Positions 58,501 to 64,000 of a DNA stretch of 64,000 nt are shown here, piece after piece. The position numbers and the translations under genes are program-made. Within the stretch, counting starts at the first letter, position 1; each line of letters begins with the position of its first letter. The notes beneath the pieces were generated by a model. The model was not told the origin of the DNA and made no database searches. It was given only the letters and a program-made list of their open reading frames with translations. The stretch is from Ischnura elegans (Eukaryota > Arthropoda > Insecta > Odonata > Coenagrionidae), in contig NC_060249.1 of assembly GCF_921293095.1 (NCBI RefSeq), positions 77,573,907 to 77,637,906 on the forward strand, read 5' to 3'.

Positions 58501-61500
58501 TTCAACGTTGAACAGAAAAGGAAACTCAGGTTCTGGAGGACCTCAGGGATCTGGGGGAGGAGCAGTTTCACCAGGTGGTACTGGACCCAAGTATGGACAG
58601 GAGGCAGAAGTGGATGCCTTGACCGATCTCCTGGTGCAGTCTATGGATGGCTCTGCTGACTCTGATTTCTATGGTATGTATTTTTTTTTAAGTTCACAGG
58701 AGAAGTGAGCAAATTTTCTTTGCAAACTTATTCACAGATTTTTATTTTTATGTATTAGTAATGCATAAATCGGAAATGTGATCATTTGAAGATTAATTAG
58801 ACCGCATGGAGAATGTGAAGATGACTGGGTTCACTTGGGGATGGTTCAGTTAATAATGGAGTAAGTTAATTTAAATGGGTGAAATAATGTTAGTATTATA
58901 CAAGGAATTAAACACAGACTAGTCAGATCTTTACAGAACCATAAGGCAGCATGTTTGTGAGCAGAAAGCCACAGTCCTCTGGCTAGAGGCAGATCTTAAA
59001 ATGCTAGAGTGATCACTGTAGACATTAATCAAGGAAATAACTACTGATTAACAGAGGTGTACCTTAAATCCTTAAGCTATGGTAGCTTACTGTGCTGTAA
59101 AATTTGCCTTTGCCTTGTAATTCCCTCCCAGTGGCGGATATATGTTGGGGGTGCAGGGTGCACACCCACCCCCGCCCTGCGGGGCTGCCCACAATGTTGT
59201 ATATTGCAGAACCACAATTGTAAATTTTTTGTATCATAAGATAGCATTGTCTTGTTTATTCGTATAATCACTTTAAATAAACTCTTAAACTTTGCATGCA
59301 ACTTGATTATTTTAATTACGATAAAAGTATAGGTAGCTCAAAATATCTTTAGCAAAATATCTTTAGCCCTTGAGTTCATTAAAGGTGATTATTGATGAGT
59401 CTTTTTGCTGAGCATAAGGGTTAAGAAATGAGTTCAGGAGATGAAACCTTCCGTATCCCCAGCAATGTAAAATAGCTAACTGTGATGTTTTACTTGCATG
59501 ATATTCTTAACTTTTTCAAATGAACTAACTTGAATTTAATTTCCGAGTCCTGGATCATCCAGAATTTCTTAATCTAATTATATGCATATGTATTAATAGC
59601 AGGGCAGCACAATTGGCAATTACATATTTGATTCTAATGTCTTTAATGAAGGAAACTTCTGTTTCTTACAGACCTATATCTATGTTAATAACAAATGGCA
59701 GAATAACACTGAAAACTTTGAAAGGACTCTTACAAACCTGTTGTTTTGTGGTCACAAGCCCTTCATATCAGTAGAATATGATGGTGTGAACTTTATTATT
59801 TTTATAGGTATATGCACCATGTGCGGTGAAAAGGTTGTTGGTGAAGGCTCTGGCTGCACTGCCATGGATCAAGTTTACCATATTTCATGTTTCACCTGTT
59901 GTGACTGCCACACTCAGCTTCAGGGAAAGCCATTTTATGCTCTTGATGGAAAACCTTACTGTGAAGAAGATTATTTGGTTAGTGTTACTTTTCTAATTTA
60001 TTTCTTTGTTTTATGGTTATGAATATTTAATTATCTAGTAATTATTAATAAATGTGTGTGTTACATTTTCATGTTCATTATTCAATTACTTTGAATTTTT
60101 ATCTTGGATTGCTCTCTTTGCATTTTGTGATATGCGTTATTTGATTTAAGGAATACCTACATACGTACATATATACTATCTGTATTAAAAGACTTACTCT
60201 CTTGATTGATTTCATTAGGCATGATGTGTAGTAATGGTAGCCGTGGCTTAAAATATTACTCTATGTTCATTATTAATATTTATTTTCAGAATACACTTGA
60301 AAAATGTTCAGTTTGCTCAAAACCCATCCTTGATAGGATATTAAGAGCCACTGGAAAGCCATATCATCCCCAGTGTTTCTCCTGTGTTGTGTGCGGACAA
60401 AGTCTTGATGGCATTCCTTTTACAGTTGATGCTACTAACCAAATCCACTGCATTGAAGACTTCCATAAGTAAGAAATTTTTCAAAATTATTGATTATAGT
60501 AATTTATGTGTTGTAATAATTTTGGGCTTTATGATTTCTCTGACTTCTTTTTAATCACGAAGTTGAATAAAAATAAAAAAACATGGCAGTCGTGGGACTA
60601 CCGTTGGAAGTGAAATCTTTTTATTTTTAAAAGTTTTGGACGTTAATTGACCAAGTTTTTTTAAAAGGATATACAGTCACACTCCCAATTATCTGGGCTA
60701 ATGATGGGGAGATGTGGCACGAATAGTTGGGAAAACAATAATAATCCAAACTTGTTCTTTTATTTCTTATAATTTTATCTCTTATAATAAGACATCTCCT
60801 TTACAAATAAAGAGAAGCCATGGGGTAATATTTTCTACTGTTGTCTCAGAATTACCCAGTTTTATTTTGCACTAAGTAGTTTCTATATCAAGAGATTTCC
60901 TTGATTATTTTGGGCTTATTTCCTAGCTTGCAAACCCTGAAATCATTGGTTCTGTCCAGCTGAATTTACATTTTCTAGGACCATAAATAAAACTGAAACA
61001 TTCACGAAACGGACGTCATGGAATCTTGTAATAATAAAAATACTTATTCTTAAATAATTCTGCCATCTATGCAATTCACTGTGAGCCAGAATGTTTTAAT
61101 ATAGGATGAGATTAGTTCTCATGGTTAAATGTAATTTGTTATTAACTCCTCGTGTAAAGATCTCAGGAGTCTGTGGTGAAGATGAGAAGCAAGTTCATTA
61201 TTTTTCCATTCTTCAGGAAATTTGCACCCAGATGCTGTGTTTGCCGTCTTCCAATCATGCCAGAACCTGGTCAAGAAGAAACAGTGCGTGTGGTTGCATT
61301 GGATAGAAGCTTCCATATCAATTGCTACAAGTGTGAGGTAAGTGTTTTAGTGTAGCCTGAAAATTTCAGATTTAATCCTTGAAACACAATTTATTGTGTA
61401 TTTATTAAAGTAGCATGCTTATTGTGACCGTTGTGTTATGAAAATAGTAAGGATCAATTTCTCTTTGTTCAGATATGATACCTACCAAGTGGTAGATTCA

Positions 61501-62703
61501 GGGGTATGGTACAGTAATTCTTTGGGAAAGGGTGGCACTCTGCTAACATGTCATATTTTAAGGATTGGCATACCGACATTTAGTGTTTATTTTCATGGGT
61601 GTTTATGAGGGGGTTGGCATTAGCCTATTTGGCTGTCACTGTTTGTACCAATGTACTATTAAATCATCCACCATGATTAAATTGTGTCTGCCTTCATGAA
61701 CATCTGCCAGACCCATGGAAAAATATGAATTTATTTTAACATGGACAAAGAGGATGAGAAATCTACAGGACAGCCCTCTGACACTGCATACAAGAGAGAT
61801 ACATACTTCTTTTCACTGGAAAAATATGTTCTATAGCAGAATTCGTCGTACAAATGAAGGCATATAAGAGAGGCTGAAAATTCATGGCAATTTATTGGGT
61901 TATTCAGGAAACTGGAAACAAATTATTGAATGTGTATGACATATGAATGATGGTCATATAGCCAAGGTTGTACTGTATGTAATCGTCATGAAAAGCGTAA
62001 TTTTAAACTCAAACAAACCATAATGGGTATGCCATTCCAGGGCGTACGAAAATTCCCCGCCAATTTTTAAGGATTTGATTTCACGAAATATTTATCTCAT
62101 GCTCAAGAATCCATTCATATTGCTTCTCTAATGAGGCTGAAGGCAAAGAGGGAGGACTTTATTCATATAAATACAGCTCTCGTTAAGTTGAAATATCTCG
62201 ATAGTCCTCAAATTTCTCGGGGAAGAAAGATGCCTTGGTAATTCAACTGGCTAAAGCATTTGACTGGAAATCGGGGGATCCGGGTTCGAATCCCAGTCAA
62301 GGCAAATGATTTTTTCGTGGTGGATTTTTTGCACAATTTGTGCATTGCAGGTGATTCCGTAAAGATATTACCGTGACTAGTCCCAGTAAACTTAAATTGA
62401 AATATCTTTTCATTCTGAGCATTTCCTTTGGCCATATTATTCCCCTAATGTCATGATCAGTTACTTGTGTCCTCTCTAGTGTATGATGCATTTTGTTTTT
62501 ATACAAAAAATCAACATAAATTTTTATATGTACATATATGTCTCTAAACTTTTCAATATCATCTCATATAGGACTGTGGATTGGTGTTATCATCTGAAGC
62601 TGAAGGCAGGGGATGCTATCCATTGGATGACCATGTACTCTGCAAGAGTTGCAATGCTAAGAGAGTTCAAGCATTGACATCCCACATGACCACTGAGTTG
62701 TAG
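55393..62703 (+). CDS. Zyx: Zyxin/LPP/TRIP6-family LIM protein, whole gene (8 coding exons)
   Basis: Joined exons: 55393-55503, 55969-56317, 57101-57450, 58367-58673, 59808-59977, 60290-60468, 61217-61337, 62572-62703. They total 1719 nt, giving 572 residues plus TAG, with GT/AG introns and consistent phases. The family acts at focal adhesions and cell junctions, binds Ena/VASP proteins and helps actin repair and mechanosensing; in flies zyxin also feeds the Hippo pathway. Visible features are [13 protein letters not shown] (residues 23-35), two Ena/VASP-type motifs (LPPPPP at 164-169 and LPPPPPPL at 191-198, each after Asp residues), a leucine-rich [13 protein letters not shown] (351-363, NES-like) and three LIM domains (375-427, 435-486, 495-556). 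The last residues TTEL form a class I PDZ ligand like those of LPP and TRIP6. Confidence 0.95.
55969..56317 (+). CDS. Zyx: Zyxin coding exon 2 (Ser/Gly-rich linker)
   Basis: A 349-nt exon, residues 38-153 plus the first base of Gly154. It begins [20 protein letters not shown], followed by a Ser/Gly run ([16 protein letters not shown]), a His-rich patch, [13 protein letters not shown] and repeated YxN/YAG-like tyrosines. It is a disordered linker typical of zyxin N-terminal halves. The acceptor is CTTTTTTCATAG and the donor is GTACTATT, a weaker donor. Confidence 0.9.
56471..56560 (+). repeat. Diverged single arm of the 56809 foldback family
   Basis: It reads TTGATGATACGGCCTGCAAT then GGCCGCAAAAGCTCGCTGAC and ACAAAGCACGATACACAGCT, aligning base for base with arm 2 at 56952-57010. 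Its stem, CGGCC/GGCCG (56481-56485 and 56492-56496), is perfectly paired, although the GAAA box has become AAAA. Confidence 0.6.
56809..57035. repeat. Foldback with paired hammerhead-like motifs, in zyxin intron 2
   Basis: Inverted arms of about 105 bp with a short loop (around 56914-56930); only about eight mismatches. Arm 2, plus strand: TTGATGA (56952-56958), T, stem GCGCCC/GGACGC around TGTAAC, GAAA (56978-56981), AGCT. Arm 1, minus strand: canonical CTGATGA (plus-strand 56886-56892), stem, GAAA, AGCT. It ends 65 bp before zyxin exon 3. Confidence 0.65.
57101..57450 (+). CDS. Zyx: Zyxin coding exon 3 (Ena/VASP-type proline motifs)
   Basis: A 350-nt exon, residues 154-270. It reads [20 protein letters not shown], later [13 protein letters not shown], then [17 protein letters not shown] and a Gly-rich stretch, ending [10 protein letters not shown]. 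The two acidic-Leu-poly-Pro motifs match the F/L-PPPP EVH1 ligand. The acceptor is TCTTTACCAG. A roughly 227-bp foldback repeat ends 65 bp upstream of this exon. Confidence 0.92.
57775..58012 (+). pseudogene. LINE reverse-transcriptase fragment in zyxin intron 3
   Basis: In frame it reads [14 protein letters not shown] and, after a frameshift, [20 protein letters not shown] followed by [10 protein letters not shown]. This matches the GLxLNxxKCxVM and GVxYLGVxITxxLSWxxHI region of jockey/CR1-type RTs. It is short, frame-shifted and truncated at both ends. Confidence 0.7.
58367..58673 (+). CDS. Zyx: Zyxin coding exon 4 (pre-LIM linker)
   Basis: A 307-nt exon, residues 271-372 plus the first base of Gly373. 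It begins [20 protein letters not shown] with two YxxI/YEPI tyrosines, then Pro- and Gly-rich sequence, and ends in the conserved [15 protein letters not shown] and DFYG just before LIM1. The acceptor is TTCTTTTGCAG and the donor GTATGTAT. Confidence 0.93.
59129..59300 (-). mobile_element. hAT-type MITE, GGATAC family, rearranged copy
   Basis: The plus-strand left end is CAGTGGCGGATATATG followed by GC-rich sequence; the rest (AACCACAATTGTAAAT, ATCATAAGATAGCATTGTC, ATAATCACTTTAAATAAA) is the reverse complement of the right half of the element at 22284-22485. The other terminus is not recognised. It lies in zyxin intron 4. Confidence 0.6.
59808..59977 (+). CDS. Zyx: Zyxin coding exon 5 (LIM1)
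   Basis: A 170-nt exon, residues 373-429, holding the whole first LIM domain. Predicted zinc ligands are C375, C378, H397, C400 and C403, C406, C424, D427. It contains [16 protein letters not shown] and [17 protein letters not shown], characteristic of zyxin/LPP LIM1. The acceptor is TTTTTATAG and the donor GTTAGTGT. Confidence 0.96.
60290..60468 (+). CDS. Zyx: Zyxin coding exon 6 (LIM2)
   Basis: A 179-nt exon, residues 430-488 plus two bases of Lys489, holding LIM2. Predicted zinc ligands are C435, C438, H455, C458 and C461, C464, C483, D486. It contains [20 protein letters not shown] and [20 protein letters not shown], very close to vertebrate LPP/TRIP6. The acceptor is TATTTTCAG and the donor GTAAGAAA. 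Confidence 0.97.
60469..61216. other. Zyxin intron 6
   Basis: No repeat or gene recognised. The flanking LIM2 and LIM3 exons are clear and nothing else here is in frame. Confidence 0.5.
61217..61337 (+). CDS. Zyx: Zyxin coding exon 7 (LIM3, first half)
   Basis: A 121-nt exon, residues 489-529, the first zinc module of LIM3 with ligands C495, C498, H522 and C525. It contains [20 protein letters not shown] and [14 protein letters not shown]. The acceptor is CCATTCTTCAG and the donor GTAAGTGT. Confidence 0.97.
62232..62303 (+). repeat. tRNA-like SINE head in zyxin intron 7
   Basis: A 72-nt tRNA-like block. GCCTTGG (62232-62238) pairs with TCAAGGC (62297-62303) as an acceptor stem. The T arm CCGGG-TTCGAAT-CCCAG has one mismatch, and the B-box GGTTCGAATCC is perfect. 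The D and anticodon arms do not pair and position 33 is C, so this is a tRNA-derived SINE rather than an active tRNA gene. The SINE body probably continues to about 62400. Confidence 0.6.
62572..62703 (+). CDS. Zyx: Zyxin coding exon 8 (LIM3, second half, C-terminus)
   Basis: The last 43 residues (530-572) plus TAG. It begins [20 protein letters not shown] and supplies C528/C531 (C528 comes from exon 7), C553 and C556 of LIM3, then ends MTTEL. The exon has no internal start, so it is not visible as an ATG-initiated ORF; it was called by frame continuation and family match. The acceptor is ATCTCATATAG. The final TTEL fits a class I PDZ-binding consensus. Confidence 0.96.
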   Translation, partial: DCGLVLSSEAEGRGCYPLDDHVLCKSCNAKRVQALTSHMTTEL

Positions 62704-64000
62704 CTTAGTCTGGATTCATTGGTGAAGGAAAGTCTTTTTTTTTGGGTAATTTGTAAGGCTCTTAGTTGCCAAATGCATACTGCTTGCCTGTATTATTGAG
62801 TGAATTCCTGTTAGAGATAAGTAAGCATCTGAAGTAGGTTAGTTGCTATGTGATACTCATTTTAATGATGCAAATGATGTGCTTGTAAATATATATTTGG
62901 TGTAAATTTTACAATTTTATTTATATCCAATGTTTGTATCTGTGGCTGTATTGCTATGAAAATCAAATACACCTACTGCTGTTTAAGATTCACTGGTATA
63001 TTTTTGGAGTATGTTCGCCAAAACCCCTCCTATGGTATATGAAGTATCAGGACGTATTTATTCTCCTAACCTTGATAGAACGTAAGAGTGGTGTCTCTTG
63101 CAGAGACTTCCAAAGTTTACTGACTTAGTACTTTTCTTGGTCCTGCGATTTTCAGTAGGTAACCTCAAATTGAATCTTATTGTGAAACTGATCAGACTTT
63201 ATTATTTCATGTTACATTAATAACAGTTGTCCAAGGCATAAATAAATTATCTTTAGTAATTTTTTTCCTGTTTGAGGCGGAATTTGTTGCTAGAGCTCTC
63301 TAACTAGAGTTCTCTACATTGGACTCGGAAGTAGCTTTCTTAAGATATGGTTCACCATGCAGCATGATATTACTATGTATTTTGACTATCTGTGGTGCTG
63401 GAAAATGTAATGTCATAAGTACAAATCTTATTTCTCAATGATTTCTTGAATTGATATACAGCATTATTAGTAGTATTTTCACTGACAATGATGATTCTAC
63501 CTAAGAACCCCAAAATATATAGTCATGAAAGAATTCCGTATTGCAGACAATTCAGTAAGTTTTGAATCAATGTGGGTGTCCCATATCCCCAATAATATCA
63601 AGAAATTTAAGTAAGCTTGTTTCTAGCCAGTTGTTGGCTGGAAAATTGCAGATGGGTTTGTGTCCTCTATAATTGAGGAAATGTTGTGTACCGATTTCTC
63701 AGCATAAATGGGTAATTGGTACTCTCGCACCCACAGACTTATATTGCAAGCTCCTAAAATTTAGTGGAAGAGCCTTTGAGATTCAATCATCAATTTGTAG
63801 CAATATAATACAGCATAATTCTGTTACAATGTCTCATATGGGACTCCATGCATTAATTTTTAATCTATCATCAGAACTTATTATGCTGAATTTCTATAAA
63901 GTAATGCATGAAAACTCTTAGAACAAAAAAGAGTTTATGTACTCCAAAATGACAGGTCTCCTCTGTTTTTCAATCTGCTCTACAGTGTTTTTGTTTAATT
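62704..64000. other. Zyxin 3' UTR and downstream flank
   Basis: 3' UTR up to roughly 63260, then AT-rich flank. Short open frames (62934-63128, 63673-63921) have no recognisable motif. No further gene is supported before the window ends. Confidence 0.45.
63241..63246 (+). terminator. Zyx: Possible zyxin polyadenylation signal
   Basis: AATAAA 538 nt downstream of the stop codon, with a T-rich stretch (TTTTTTTCCTG) about 20 nt further on. It is the first canonical hexamer after the zyxin stop that I found. The position is plausible for a 3' UTR end but not proven. Confidence 0.4.

Noticed and set aside
62232-62303. Functional tRNA gene
   Set aside because: Acceptor and T arms pair, but the D and anticodon arms do not and position 33 is not T; better explained as a SINE head.
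1-64000. CRISPR arrays, prokaryotic operons, phage or plasmid genes
   Set aside because: The sequence is eukaryotic with spliced genes; no regularly spaced identical repeats or prokaryotic gene clusters were seen.

Overview
This is a eukaryotic, intron-rich, AT-rich window. It looks like an insect or other arthropod nuclear genome with large introns and many decayed transposable elements. Splice sites are canonical GT/AG, protein matches are to metazoan families, and there are no bacterial operons, ribosome-binding sites or phage genes. The species cannot be named from this sequence alone.

Two protein-coding genes can be assembled exon by exon, and they sit head to head. On the minus strand, nine coding exons between 54475 (ATG) and 3670 (TGA) join in frame into a 499-residue membrane protein of the SLC38 amino-acid transporter family, closest to SLC38A11 (putative sodium-coupled neutral amino-acid transporter 11). 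Its introns are long; intron 2 alone is about 24 kb (28001-51984). On the plus strand, eight coding exons between 55393 (ATG) and 62703 (TAG) join into a 572-residue zyxin/LPP/TRIP6-type protein: a proline- and glycine-rich N-terminal half with two Leu-Pro5/6 Ena/VASP-type motifs, then three C-terminal LIM domains and a C-terminal Thr-Glu-Leu. The two start codons are 917 bp apart, so this gap probably holds the promoters of both genes. There is no evident functional link between the two proteins.

The rest is intron and flank filled with repeats. (1) hAT-type non-autonomous elements: three related copies and one from another subfamily have perfect 8-bp target duplications (4158-4439, 21338-21635, 22284-22485, 44981-45256), with further diverged or truncated copies. 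(2) GTTGGCC-rich elements with a TACCCAAGTAACATT end at 6339 and 8328. (3) Tc1/mariner- or pogo-like inverted-repeat elements at 13368 and 14031. (4) Long foldbacks at 29003, 49497 and 56809. (5) Non-LTR retrotransposon reverse-transcriptase fragments at 26040, 33559 and 57775. (6) tRNA-derived SINEs at 25382, 30497, 53469 and 62232.

The most interesting non-coding signal is a repeated structural motif that resembles the hammerhead ribozymes of Penelope-like retroelements: box TTGATRA or CTGATGA, a stem-loop, GAAA, then a short palindrome such as ACGCGT, AGCT or ACATGT. It occurs at about seven places in five clusters, mostly as inverted pairs. One copy has been split by a LINE insertion with an 11-bp target duplication, so the pre-insertion element can be recognised. 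No new protein-coding system was found.
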